This document shows, piece by piece, positions 29,294 to 37,228 of a DNA stretch of 64,000 bases. The stretch is from QHVT01 sp036389275 (GTDB lineage: Bacteria > Acidobacteriota > Thermoanaerobaculia > Gp7-AA8): positions 1-64,000 of the forward strand of contig DASVQE010000094.1 in assembly GCA_036389275.1 (NCBI GenBank), given 5' to 3'. Numbering within the stretch: position 1 is the stretch's first letter; every line of letters starts with the position of its first letter. The notes beneath the pieces were generated by a model, which ran no database searches, was not told the DNA's origin, and saw only the letters and a program-made list of their open reading frames with translations. The translations under genes and the position numbers were made by a program.

Positions 29294-30045
29294 CGCGGGC
29301 GCGCCTCATGTTCGAGGACCGCGGCGTGACAGGCGATCTGCGCGAGCAGCTCGTCGCGCGCGGCGGCGGTGGCGTGCAGCAGTTCCTCGTGCACCTCGCG
29401 GAAGATCGTCTCCCGGTCGCGATCGCGCTCGCCCCAGTTGATCGGATGCAGCGCGAGCTGCAGGCGCGGCGCAAAGGTGCCGGCGGTCAGCATCGACCAG
29501 GCGTGATCGCGCCAGGCGCGGCAGGAGTCGGAGACGTAGGTCGTCGCGCGCGTGAAGCGCTCGTCGTACGCGTTGAGGAATCCGTCGAGGTTGCGAAACG
29601 GATCGTCGCCGTGCAACGCCGGCTGGTGCATGGCCAGCGACGTCACCGGCCGGCCGGCCAGCTCGCCGAGGAGCGCAGCCTGCGCGCGCAGGAGCCGCGG
29701 CCACTCCTCGGCCGGAAACGGGGTGAAGGAGCGGACGTCGTAGTGCAGGCCCACTTCATGCCCGAGGCCGGTTAGCGCGCGCGCCACGTGCGCATGCTCC
29801 GGCGCGAGCAGGTTGTAGTAGCTCGTCGCGGGCAGCAAAAAGTACGTCGCCCGGATGCCGCGCGACGACTCCTGCTCGGCCAGGCGCAGGGCCGCCTTCG
29901 GCGAGTAGTCGACGTCGTGACGGAGGATGCAGAAGGGTGCGTCGGGGTCTCCGTCGCGAAGGTCGGCGAAGCGGACGATGCGATGTGTCTCGGTGATGCG
30001 CGTCAGCAGCGACCAGTAGGTCGCGTAGTCGAACGTGTCGCGCAT
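29290..30045 (-). CDS. Polysaccharide deacetylase-like protein
   Basis: The 251-residue cytosolic-looking protein (no signal peptide) has the NodB-like motif RHDVDYSP (about 42-49) with the Asp-Asp/His metal pattern. A later GLHYDVRSF segment and His residues near HQPALHGDD are consistent with a (beta/alpha)7 deacetylase-like barrel. It resembles proteins found in O-antigen and sporadic surface-glycan loci. It is the first gene of the nine-gene minus-strand operon that runs to 19680. Only 26 bp separate its start from the end of a receiver-protein gene on the same strand, so that gene may be the true head of the transcript. Confidence 0.78.
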   Translation of the reverse strand: MRDTFDYATYWSLLTRITETHRIVRFADLRDGDPDAPFCILRHDVDYSPKAALRLAEQESSRGIRATYFLLPATSYYNLLAPEHAHVARALTGLGHEVGLHYDVRSFTPFPAEEWPRLLRAQAALLGELAGRPVTSLAMHQPALHGDDPFRNLDGFLNAYDERFTRATTYVSDSCRAWRDHAWSMLTAGTFAPRLQLALHPINWGERDRDRETIFREVHEELLHATAAARDELLAQIACHAAVLEHEARPR

Positions 30046-30071
30046 CCTCGCAGGATACTCGCCGCCGCGCT

Positions 30072-30446
30072 TCAGCGCGCGGCGCAGCCGCGCACCAGGT
30101 CAACCAGCTCCGTCACGTCGAACGGTTTCGAGATGATCGCGCAGAGATGGTGCAGCCGCTCCTTCGCCGCGGCTTTCGGAAAGGCGGTCATGACCACGGT
30201 CTTCTCGATCATGCGCGGCTGGCTCTCGATGAGGTGCTCCATCACGCCGAAGCCGTCGACGCGCGGCATCATCAGGTCGAGCAGGAGCGCGTCGAACGGC
30301 TCGCCGTCGAGCGCCTCGATGGCGAATTGACCGTCGGCCGCCTCGACGATGTCGAAGCCGGCGCGGCGCAGCATGCGTCCCACCAGCATGCGGATGGCGT
30401 CTTCATCATCCGCGATCAACACGCGGTACGGAACTCCAACAGTCAT
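30072..30446 (-). CDS. Stand-alone response-regulator receiver protein
   Basis: The 124-residue CheY-like protein has acidic pocket Asp13-Asp14 (IADDED), phospho-acceptor Asp57 (LLLDLMMP), Thr87 (MTAF) and Lys107 (SKPFD). It has no output domain, so it must act by protein contact. Its gene is divergent to another single-domain receiver gene 51 bp away and immediately upstream of the envelope operon. It may relay a kinase signal to that operon's products; this is inference. Confidence 0.92.
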   Translation of the reverse strand: MTVGVPYRVLIADDEDAIRMLVGRMLRRAGFDIVEAADGQFAIEALDGEPFDALLLDLMMPRVDGFGVMEHLIESQPRMIEKTVVMTAFPKAAAKERLHHLCAIISKPFDVTELVDLVRGCAAR

Positions 30447-30497
30447 TGCATCAGCTCGTCTCTCGTGCTCTCTGCGGCAGCACTCTTGCTGCGGCTC

Positions 30498-30887
30498 ATG
30501 CACATGGAACGCCGATCCTCTTACCGCGCGCTCATCGTCGAGGACGACGGGGCCATTCTCAACCTCGTCAAGATCGTGCTGGAGCGGGAGAAGTTCACCG
30601 TCGAGGGCGTGAAGAATGGAGCCGCAGCCATCGATCTGCTGCGCACGGTCGCCTACGATCTGCTGATCGTCGATCTGATGCTGCCGGAGATCGGCGGCGA
30701 GGAGCTCCTCGGATTTCTCGAGCTGACGCAGCCGCAGTACCTCCGCCGCGTGGTCGTCACCACCGCCTCGCCGGGCCGCATGAGCTGCGAGTTCCTGCAG
30801 CGCATCTGCCGCCTGCTGGCCAAGCCGTTCGACATCGACGAGCTGATCCTGATCGCGAAAGAGTGCGCGCAACCGGACGCGGCGTGA
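30498..30887 (+). CDS. Stand-alone response-regulator receiver protein
   Basis: The ATG at 30498 gives 129 residues; a second ATG two codons later is also possible and no good ribosome site distinguishes them. Receiver landmarks are the acidic pair in IVEDD (13-17), phospho-acceptor Asp59 (IVDLMLP), Thr88-Thr89 and Lys109 (AKPFD). No effector domain is attached. It precedes the FIST and hybrid-kinase genes on the same strand, so it is a likely phosphotransfer partner for that kinase. Confidence 0.9.
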   Translation: MHMERRSSYRALIVEDDGAILNLVKIVLEREKFTVEGVKNGAAAIDLLRTVAYDLLIVDLMLPEIGGEELLGFLELTQPQYLRRVVVTTASPGRMSCEFLQRICRLLAKPFDIDELILIAKECAQPDAA

Positions 30888-31000
30888 TGTCGGACTACGC
30901 CTTGCACCGTCGCCCCTAGAACCGCGCGCGCGCGGATCCTCTTGCGCGCCGCCCGCCGCTCACAGCCGCCTACCGAGACCATCAGGAGCAAACGTCCAAC

Positions 31001-32167
31001 ATGACCGATTCGGCCATCGTGTTTACGAAGGAAACCAACAGCACCGCCGCGGGGAACGAGCTCGGCACGAGACTGCGCGAAGGCTTGATGGATCAGCGGC
31101 CCGACGCGGTGATCCTCTTCGCCTCGTCACAACATGATTACGTTCCGCTGCTGCAGGCGATCGAGAAGAGTTGCCAGCCGGGCGTGCTCATCGGCTGTTC
31201 GTCCGCCGGCGAGTTCGTCAGCGGCGATCGCGGCGAAGGCTCGGCCTCGGTGGTCGGCATCCGCTCCAACGTGATGCGCTTCACCACCGGCCTCGGCCAC
31301 AATCTGCGCGCGGATCGCAAGGCCGCGGCCGCGGAGATCGCCAGCACGTTTCAGGGGCTGACCACGCATCACTATCCGCATCGCGCCGCGCTGCTGCTCG
31401 CCGACGCGCTGGCCGGCTACACCGACGACTTCATCGAGCAGCTCAGCCTGGCCACGCTCGGCAACTATCGCTTCTTCGGCGGCGGCGCCGGCGACGATGC
31501 GCGCTTCACGAAGACGCACGTGTTCTGCGGCACCGCGGCGTACACCGATGCGGCGGTGGCGCTGGAGATCCTGTCGATGAAGCCGATCGGCGTCGGCGTG
31601 AGTCACGGTTGGGAACCGGCCAGCGAGCCGATGCGCGTGACGGAAGCGGAAGGCTCGACGGTGATCAGTCTCAACGCGACGTCGGCGGTGGAAGTGTTCG
31701 AGGAGCATGCGCAGAGCAGCGGCCAGCCGTTCGATCGCGCCGCGCCGATCCCGTTTTTCCTGCACAACGTCCTCGGCATCGACACCGGCTCCGGCTACAA
31801 GCTGCGCGTGCCGCTGGCGGTGCTGGAGAACGGCTCGATCGCCTGCGCGTCCGACATCCCGACCGGCGCGACGGTGTACATCATGAAGACGACCGCGCGC
31901 TCGGCGGCCGAGGCGGCGATGCGCGCGGTGAACTCGGCGCTCGGCGACATGCGCGGCACGCCTCCCGAGGTGGCGCTCTTTTTCGATTGCGTCGCCACGC
32001 GGCTGCGCATGGGCGGCGAGTTCGGCATGGAGATGGACGCGCTGCAGCAGGCGCTCGGCAAGACGCCGTACGTCGGCTGCAACACGTACGGACAGATCGC
32101 GCGATCCGAGGGGCAGTTCAGCGGCTTTCATAACTGCACGGCGACGGTGGCGCTGCTGCCGGATTAG
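31001..32167 (+). CDS. FIST-domain sensory protein
   Basis: The 388-residue protein consists of a FIST N domain (about 35-215, with VLIGCSSAGEF and RFFGGGAGDD) and a FIST C domain (about 225-360, with SAAEAAMRAVN and VGCNTYGQIA). FIST domains are small-ligand sensors, some heme-binding and NO-responsive. No transmembrane segment or output domain is present, so it probably works as a partner of the hybrid kinase, whose GTG start is only 2 bp downstream. No canonical heme ligand can be assigned by eye. Confidence 0.92.
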   Translation: MTDSAIVFTKETNSTAAGNELGTRLREGLMDQRPDAVILFASSQHDYVPLLQAIEKSCQPGVLIGCSSAGEFVSGDRGEGSASVVGIRSNVMRFTTGLGHNLRADRKAAAAEIASTFQGLTTHHYPHRAALLLADALAGYTDDFIEQLSLATLGNYRFFGGGAGDDARFTKTHVFCGTAAYTDAAVALEILSMKPIGVGVSHGWEPASEPMRVTEAEGSTVISLNATSAVEVFEEHAQSSGQPFDRAAPIPFFLHNVLGIDTGSGYKLRVPLAVLENGSIACASDIPTGATVYIMKTTARSAAEAAMRAVNSALGDMRGTPPEVALFFDCVATRLRMGGEFGMEMDALQQALGKTPYVGCNTYGQIARSEGQFSGFHNCTATVALLPD

Positions 32168-32169
32168 CC

Positions 32170-33858
32170 GTGAGCTCCTTCGATGAAGTCACCGCAGCGC
32201 TCGGCGCGGCAGTGCAGATCGCCGACCGCGAGCGGCGGTCGGAGTCGGCGCGCGCACTCGCCGCGCGTTGGGGCGCCGATGAGCTGATCATCTTCATCCG
32301 CGATCCGGCCATCGGGCGCTCGCTTCCCGCGCCCGGTTTCGCGCAGACGCTGCGCGGCGCGCGTGCGTGGCGCGAGCTGGTCGAGCGTGCGGTCGCGGAA
32401 GGATCGGCCGAGGGCTCGGTGCTGGATGCGCAGGGAAGGCCGCGCGCCGCCTGCGCCTTCGGCTTGCCCGACGGCACGGCGGCAGTGCTGGTCGGAGAAG
32501 CGATCGCTGCGCCGGCGCGACCGATCCTGGCGGCGCTGCTGCCGCTGTTCGGCGCACTCTTTCGCGCCGAGGATTCGTCGGCGCGCGCGAGCGTCGAGAC
32601 GAACATGGCCCGGCAAGCGGCGAGACAGGCGTCGCAACTGGCGTCGAAACTCGACGCGACGCGCGCCGAGCTGCAGCACGCGCTGGCCGCGGCGGAGACG
32701 GCATCGCGCGCGCGCGACGAGTTTCTGGCTACGGTGTCGCACGAGCTGCGCACGCCGCTCACGAGCATCATCGGATGGATTCAGTTGCTGCGCGTCGAGC
32801 GCGACGAGGCGTCGCTCACCGAAGGGCTGGAGACGATCGACCGCAACGCGCGCGCGCAGAGCCGCCTGATCGAGGACATTCTCGATTTCTCACGCATCAA
32901 CGCCGGCAAGCTGCGGCTCGAAGTGCGGCCGCTCGATCTCGCCGATGTGGTCGATGCGGCGATCGATGTGGTCCGTCCGGCCGCGGACGCGAAAGGCGTG
33001 CACATCGAGCGCGCGCTCGATGCGGAAGCGGGCCACGTCTCCGGCGACGTCGACCGCCTGCAGCAGGTCGTCTGGAATCTGCTCGCGAACGCGGTGAAGT
33101 TCACGCCGCGCGACGGCAGCGTGACGGTGCGCCTGGAACGCGTCGAGGCGCATTGCGAGCTGACGGTGACGGATACGGGTGAAGGGATTTCGCCGACGTT
33201 TCTGCCGTACGTGTTCGATCGCTTCAGCCAGGCCGACAGCAGCTCGACGCGCGCGCACGGCGGTCTCGGCCTCGGCCTCGGCATCGTGCGACACCTGGTC
33301 GAGCTGCACGGCGGCACGGTGCAGGCGTTCAGCAACGGCGAAGGAGAAGGCGCGACGTTCGCGGTGCGCCTGCCGCTGCTCGTCGCGGAGGCGGCGCCCG
33401 CCGGCGAAGTGCGCCGGCCGATGCAGCCGCCGGCGGTGCACGCGGTCGAGACGAGCTTCGCCGATCTCACCGGCTTGTCGGTGCTGGTGGTCGAAGACAA
33501 CGACGACTCGCGCCGCCTGCTGCAAGCCATCCTGGCGCGCTCCGGTGCAACGGTGGAGGTGGCGGAAAGCGTCGCTACGGCGCTGCGCATCGTCGCCGGC
33601 GAATGGCCGGACATCATCATCAGCGACATCGAAATGCCGGGCGAAGACGGCTACTCGTTCATGCGCAAGATCCGCCTGCAGGAGCTCCCATCCCGCCACA
33701 TCCCAGCCATCGCCCTGACCGCCTACACCCGCACCATCGACCGCGCCCGCGCCCTCGCCGCCGGCTTCCAAACGCACATGAGCAAACCGGTGGAGCCGGC
33801 GGAGCTGGTGGCGGCGGTGAAGAGTCTGGCGACGAGGCGGCGGGCGGCGCGGGCGTAA
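32170..33858 (+). CDS. Cytoplasmic hybrid histidine kinase with C-terminal receiver
   Basis: The 562-residue protein starts with GTG at 32170. Residues 1-145 form a GAF-like region without membrane segments. A coiled coil (about 150-185) leads to the HisKA domain with phospho-acceptor His191 (SHELRTP). The ATPase domain has the N box (NLLANAVKF), G1 DTGEGI and G2 GGLGLGLG. A receiver with Asp486 (ISDIEMP) ends the protein. Because it is soluble, its input probably comes from the FIST protein encoded just upstream, much as FIST proteins regulate partner kinases elsewhere. A C-rich patch of the coding strand (about 33685-33775) precedes a G-rich 3' end. Confidence 0.95.
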   Translation: MSSFDEVTAALGAAVQIADRERRSESARALAARWGADELIIFIRDPAIGRSLPAPGFAQTLRGARAWRELVERAVAEGSAEGSVLDAQGRPRAACAFGLPDGTAAVLVGEAIAAPARPILAALLPLFGALFRAEDSSARASVETNMARQAARQASQLASKLDATRAELQHALAAAETASRARDEFLATVSHELRTPLTSIIGWIQLLRVERDEASLTEGLETIDRNARAQSRLIEDILDFSRINAGKLRLEVRPLDLADVVDAAIDVVRPAADAKGVHIERALDAEAGHVSGDVDRLQQVVWNLLANAVKFTPRDGSVTVRLERVEAHCELTVTDTGEGISPTFLPYVFDRFSQADSSSTRAHGGLGLGLGIVRHLVELHGGTVQAFSNGEGEGATFAVRLPLLVAEAAPAGEVRRPMQPPAVHAVETSFADLTGLSVLVVEDNDDSRRLLQAILARSGATVEVAESVATALRIVAGEWPDIIISDIEMPGEDGYSFMRKIRLQELPSRHIPAIALTAYTRTIDRARALAAGFQTHMSKPVEPAELVAAVKSLATRRRAARA

Positions 33859-33940
33859 GGATGCGCACGATGGAGACGTTGGCGACGTGAGCGGCATCGG
33901 TCACCGCGCCAAAAGGCAGCGCGCAGGTTCGGCCTAGCGC

Positions 33941-34162
33941 CTAGGTCTTCTTTTTGGGAAGGCAATGAGCGCAGTCGTCGTATCCGTCGTTGTGTGCTGT
34001 CGTCAGCGATGTGTACGGCTTGTCGTTCTTCGCGTTGATGATTTCATCGATCTGACATTGGTTCTTGGCCGTCTTCTCGTTGTCGAGGTCATGCACCTCC
34101 TTGTTGGACTTGTTTCCGAGATACCGCTCACCGTTCATGTTTCCTGTCCACCGTCGTGCCAT
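33941..34162 (-). CDS. Small Cys/His protein, probable metal binder
   Basis: The ATG at 34162, with GGGAG seven bases upstream, gives 73 residues. It has a GERYLGNKSNKEVHDL start, then a central Cys and C-terminal YDDCAHC. The pattern (conserved His, Cys and a CxxC-like pair) resembles small zinc-ribbon or Ada-like metal sites, but I cannot name the family. The gene is much AT-richer and Lys/Asn-richer than its neighbours, which suggests transfer. It stands alone on the minus strand between the kinase and the SRPBCC gene. Confidence 0.7.
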   Translation of the reverse strand: MARRWTGNMNGERYLGNKSNKEVHDLDNEKTAKNQCQIDEIINAKNDKPYTSLTTAHNDGYDDCAHCLPKKKT

Positions 34163-34282
34163 TCTGGTTCTCCCGCCGAACTCGCGCATCGCGCCGCACG
34201 CGTACGCTGAGCCGCTCACGCCGCCGCCGTGTCTAGACGCGGTTCGGCTGAACTTGTGGCGCGCAAGCTCGCCGTCCGCGAT

Positions 34283-34774
34283 TTAGCGTTGTCCCGGGTT
34301 CGCGGGAGACGCGGCGAGGAACTCGTCCAGTTGCGCAAACGTCTCGTCCATGCCGCTCTTTTCGCCGGAGGTCATGGCCGCGTCGAGGGCTTCCTTCGAC
34401 GGATAGAGCTCGTGCATGACGAGCAGGGTTTTGTCGCCCTGGTCTTCGAAGGTGACGGTGGTGACGGGGCCGCCTGCTTCGTTTTCGTCGTTGGTCCAGA
34501 CGAGTTTCGAGGGTGGGGTGACTTCGAGGTATTTGCCGAAGAAGGCCATTGGGGCGGAGTCGCCGTGGGAGATGCGCAGGCGGTATTGGCCGCCGGTGCG
34601 GATGTCGGCTTCGAAGGAATGCAGGGTGAGGCCGAAGGACTTCGGGATCCACCATTGGGGGAAGAGCTCGGGGTTGGTCCAGGCCTCGAAGACGAGGCGC
34701 GCCGGGCCGTTTACGGTGCGGGTGACGACGAGCTCGCGCTCGGACGTCCGTTCGATGGTCGTGTTGTTTTTCAT
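34283..34774 (-). CDS. SRPBCC/AHSA1-type domain protein
   Basis: The 163-residue protein is an activator-of-Hsp90-ATPase-like START-type domain: FEAWTNPELFPQWW, then a beta grip with RTGGQYRLRI, and a C-terminal long helix. Such proteins bind hydrophobic ligands in a cavity. The gene overlaps an ArsR-type regulator gene as ATGA, the classical two-gene arrangement in which the regulator controls the SRPBCC gene. The ligand is unknown. The 120-bp region downstream to 34162 contains no gene. Confidence 0.93.
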   Translation of the reverse strand: MKNNTTIERTSERELVVTRTVNGPARLVFEAWTNPELFPQWWIPKSFGLTLHSFEADIRTGGQYRLRISHGDSAPMAFFGKYLEVTPPSKLVWTNDENEAGGPVTTVTFEDQGDKTLLVMHELYPSKEALDAAMTSGEKSGMDETFAQLDEFLAASPANPGQR

Positions 34775-35115
34775 CGTTTCTCCTTCCGCTTCAGTTTCTC
34801 GACAACGTTCTCCAGCTCGTCGAACCGTTCGTCCCAGAGCCGGCGGTAGCTCTCGAGCCACGCCGTCTCTTCCTCCAGACGGCGCGGGCCGAGCCTGCAG
34901 GTTCGTACGCGCCCGACCTTCTCCGTCGTCACCAGCCCGGCCTGCTCGAGGACGCCCACGTGTTTCTTCATGCCCGTGAGCGTCATCCGGAACTTCTCGG
35001 CCAGGGTGGTGATCGACGCGTCGGAACGTCCGAGCTGCTCGAGCACGCCACGCCGCGTGGCGTCGGAGAGCGCGGCGAACGACGCATCGAGTTGGGCACG
35101 CGCATACTGAACCAT
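34771..35115 (-). CDS. ArsR-family transcriptional regulator (SRPBCC-linked)
   Basis: The 114-residue winged-helix repressor has the DATRRGVLEQL start and recognition helix TLTGMKKHVGVL. No Cys pair for metal sensing is present, so it is the non-metal ArsR type found beside AHSA1 genes. Its start codon lies inside a 24-bp palindromic operator (35104-35127), pointing to autoregulation. A promoter on the minus strand overlaps the same site. The SRPBCC gene follows with 4-bp overlap. Confidence 0.93.
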   Translation of the reverse strand: MVQYARAQLDASFAALSDATRRGVLEQLGRSDASITTLAEKFRMTLTGMKKHVGVLEQAGLVTTEKVGRVRTCRLGPRRLEEETAWLESYRRLWDERFDELENVVEKLKRKEKR

Positions 35116-35127
35116 CGAGTTCAGTAT
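35104..35127. promoter_or_regulatory. Palindromic operator of the ArsR-SRPBCC operon
   Basis: ATACTGAAC (35104-35112) and GTTCAGTAT (35119-35127) are perfect 9-bp inverted arms with a 6-bp spacer. The site covers the ArsR start codon (35113-35115) and touches the -10 hexamer, so a dimeric repressor bound here would block both transcription and access to the start. It is the clearest operator in the window. Confidence 0.75.
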
Positions 35128-35154
35128 TTAACATAGACATCGATGGCAGTGCAA
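35126..35154 (-). promoter_or_regulatory. Promoter of the ArsR-SRPBCC operon
   Basis: On the minus strand TTGCAC (35154-35149) is followed after exactly 17 bp by TTAAAT (35131-35126). The predicted start near 35119 leaves only about four bases before the ArsR ATG, suggesting a nearly leaderless mRNA. The -10 overlaps the palindromic operator. Confidence 0.55.
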
Positions 35155-35180
35155 GAGTGCGGATGTCGGCAAGAACTTTG

Positions 35181-35186
35181 TATAGT
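35181..35186 (+). promoter_or_regulatory. Putative -10 element for uppS-ispH
   Basis: TATAGT (35181-35186) lies 11 bp before the uppS ATG, in an AT-rich pocket. A start near 35193 would give a leader of about five bases and no ribosome site is visible, so the message may be leaderless. No good -35 is found at the expected distance. Confidence 0.4.
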
Positions 35187-35197
35187 AAAGTATCGCT

Positions 35198-35887
35198 ATG
35201 AATTCAAGCAGCGGCATCCACGCCGCGATCATCATGGACGGCAACGGGCGGTGGGCGGAGGCGCGCGGGCTGGCGCGGACGGAAGGACATCGGGCCGGTG
35301 CGGCGGCGGTGCGGCGGGTGGTGGAGGCGGCGCCGCGGCTCGGGATCGCCGTGCTGACGCTGTACGCGTTTTCATCGGACAACTGGAAGCGGCCGCGCGT
35401 CGAAGTGGGTGCGCTGATGCGGCTGCTGGAGAGCTTTCTCCGCACCGAGGCGGCGTCGTGCGTGGAACAAGGCGTGCGCGTCGAGGTCCTCGGAAGGCGC
35501 GACCGGCTGCCGCCGCGCGTACAGGACGCGATCGCGGCGGCCGAGCGCGCCACGGCCGGCGGCACGCTGCTGCGGCTGCGGCTGGCGGTCGACTACTCGT
35601 CGCGCGACGCGATCGTGCGCGCCGCCGCGCAGGCGCCGCGCAACCGGGAGGAGCTCGCGCGCGCGCTGCACGCGCATCCGGCGCCCGACGTCGACCTGCT
35701 GATCCGCACCGGCGGCGAGCAGCGGCTCAGCGACTTTCTGTTGTGGGAGAGCGCGTACGCGGAGCTCTACTTCACCGACCGCGCCTGGCCGGACTTCGAC
35801 GGCGCCGACCTCGCCGCGGCGGTGGCCGAGCTTCGCCGCCGCGAGCGCCGCTTCGGCGGACTCGAAAACGTGGCGGTGGCGTCGTGA
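35198..35887 (+). CDS. uppS: Isoprenyl transferase / undecaprenyl diphosphate synthase
   Basis: The 229-residue cis-prenyltransferase condenses isopentenyl diphosphate into the C55 carrier used for peptidoglycan and surface glycans. The diagnostic IMDGNGRWA motif (12-20), the SSDNWKRP motif and the C-terminal RTGGEQRLSDFLLWES segment are all intact. Length is near the usual 240-250. The gene overlaps ispH by GTGA, so the last and first parts of isoprenoid carrier synthesis are translated together. There is no Shine-Dalgarno sequence before the ATG. Confidence 0.96.
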   Translation: MNSSSGIHAAIIMDGNGRWAEARGLARTEGHRAGAAAVRRVVEAAPRLGIAVLTLYAFSSDNWKRPRVEVGALMRLLESFLRTEAASCVEQGVRVEVLGRRDRLPPRVQDAIAAAERATAGGTLLRLRLAVDYSSRDAIVRAAAQAPRNREELARALHAHPAPDVDLLIRTGGEQRLSDFLLWESAYAELYFTDRAWPDFDGADLAAAVAELRRRERRFGGLENVAVAS

Positions 35888-36741
35888 GCGGCGCCGCGAT
35901 CCGGCGCGCCGAAAAGTACGGCTTCTGCTCCGGCGTCCGCATCGCCGACCTGAAGGTGAAGCGTTTCGCTGCCGCCGGCGGCCGCGCCGCGGTCCTCGGC
36001 CAGCTCGTGCACAACGAGCGCGTAGTCGAGGAGATGGAAGCGCGCGGCGTGCGCACCGTCGACGACCTCGCAGACGTCGCCGAGCCGGCCGTCGTCTTCT
36101 CCGCGCACGGCGTGCCGCCGTCGTTTCACGAGCGCGCGCGCACGGCCGGCCTGCAGATCGTCGACACCACCTGCAAGTTCGTCTACGACCTGCATCGCGA
36201 GTCGCACGACGCGCTCGCCGCCGGCTACCACCTCGTCTTCATCGGCGACCCGCAGCATCGCGAGGTGATCGGCTACACGCACGATCTCGATCCGCACGCG
36301 TACCACATCGTGATGCGCGTCGAGGAAGCTGACGCGGTCGACTGGTCGCGCTACGCGAAGATCAAAATTTTCTACCAGACCACGCTGAACGCCGACGACT
36401 TCGAGGACGTGGTGCGCACGATCGAACGGCGCGCGAAATCCATCGAGCGCGCCGACACCATCTGCTACGCCACAAAACAGAATCAGGAGGCGGCGCGATC
36501 GCTCGCGCGCGATCCCGACGTCGACCTGATCGTCGTCATCGGCGGCACGCGGAGCGCGAACACGAAGCATTTGTGGGAAATCTGCCGCGAGTCGAAGCCG
36601 TCGTACCTCGTGCAGGGCGCGCGCGATCTCGATGCTGCATGGTTCCGCGATGCGCGCGTGGTCGGGCTCACCGCCGGCGCGTCGACGCCCGACTACGTCA
36701 TCGACGAAGTGGAGGCGCGCATCGCCGAGCTGACGCGCTGA
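35884..36741 (+). CDS. ispH: 4-hydroxy-3-methylbut-2-enyl diphosphate reductase
   Basis: IspH carries out the last step of the MEP pathway, giving IPP and DMAPP through an Fe-S cluster. The 285-residue protein starts with GTG at 35884. It keeps the three cluster ligands Cys15 (GFCSGV), Cys97 (TTCKF) and Cys194 (TICYAT), as well as His43 (LVHN) and His75 (SAHGVP). The TICYATKQNQ and GGTRSANTKHL motifs are typical. It is translationally coupled to uppS. Its stop lies 1 bp from the end of the convergent GNAT gene. Confidence 0.95.
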   Translation: MSGAAIRRAEKYGFCSGVRIADLKVKRFAAAGGRAAVLGQLVHNERVVEEMEARGVRTVDDLADVAEPAVVFSAHGVPPSFHERARTAGLQIVDTTCKFVYDLHRESHDALAAGYHLVFIGDPQHREVIGYTHDLDPHAYHIVMRVEEADAVDWSRYAKIKIFYQTTLNADDFEDVVRTIERRAKSIERADTICYATKQNQEAARSLARDPDVDLIVVIGGTRSANTKHLWEICRESKPSYLVQGARDLDAAWFRDARVVGLTAGASTPDYVIDEVEARIAELTR

Positions 36742-36742
36742 A

Positions 36743-37219
36743 TCAATCGAGCTCCATGGTCAGCTCGAGCATCGTGTCGCGGAAGCCGAGGCGGCGGAAG
36801 AGCGACTGCGCGGCAACGTTGGGAGCGGCGGTCCAGAGGATGACGCGCGGCGCGCCGCGCTCGCGCAGCCAGGCGAGGGCCGCATCCATCAGCAGCGTGG
36901 CGGCGCCGGAGCGGCGCGCGTCTTCGCGCACGGCCACGTCGTGGATGAAGCCGGCCGGTCCGCGCAGCTCCTTCCACGAGAGCGGCTCGAGCGCGGCGTA
37001 GATGTAGCCGACCACTTCGCCGTCCTCGCGCTCGGCGACGAGGAAGCAGGCATCGGGCGAGCCGAGCATGCGGCCGAGGAAGGATGCGTAGCCGCGCGCG
37101 GCACCGTCGTCCGCGGCGAGGAAACGCTGCGGATCGAACGCGTAGTGCGTCTGCATCAGCATCGCGCCGAGCCTGCCGGCGGCCGGCAGATCCCGCCGTT
37201 CCGCGGGACGGATGTTCAT
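36743..37219 (-). CDS. GNAT-family N-acetyltransferase
   Basis: The 158-residue single-domain GNAT protein begins MNIRPAERRDLP. The acetyl-CoA segment (IHDVAVREDARRSGAATLLM) is at about 105-125, and NVAAQSLFRRLGF forms the C-terminal signature. It resembles small-molecule or ribosomal-protein acetyltransferases; the substrate is unknown. It is separated from the next minus-strand gene by only 9 bp, so the two are probably co-transcribed. Confidence 0.88.
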   Translation of the reverse strand: MNIRPAERRDLPAAGRLGAMLMQTHYAFDPQRFLAADDGAARGYASFLGRMLGSPDACFLVAEREDGEVVGYIYAALEPLSWKELRGPAGFIHDVAVREDARRSGAATLLMDAALAWLRERGAPRVILWTAAPNVAAQSLFRRLGFRDTMLELTMELD

Positions 37220-37228
37220 GCGCGCAGT

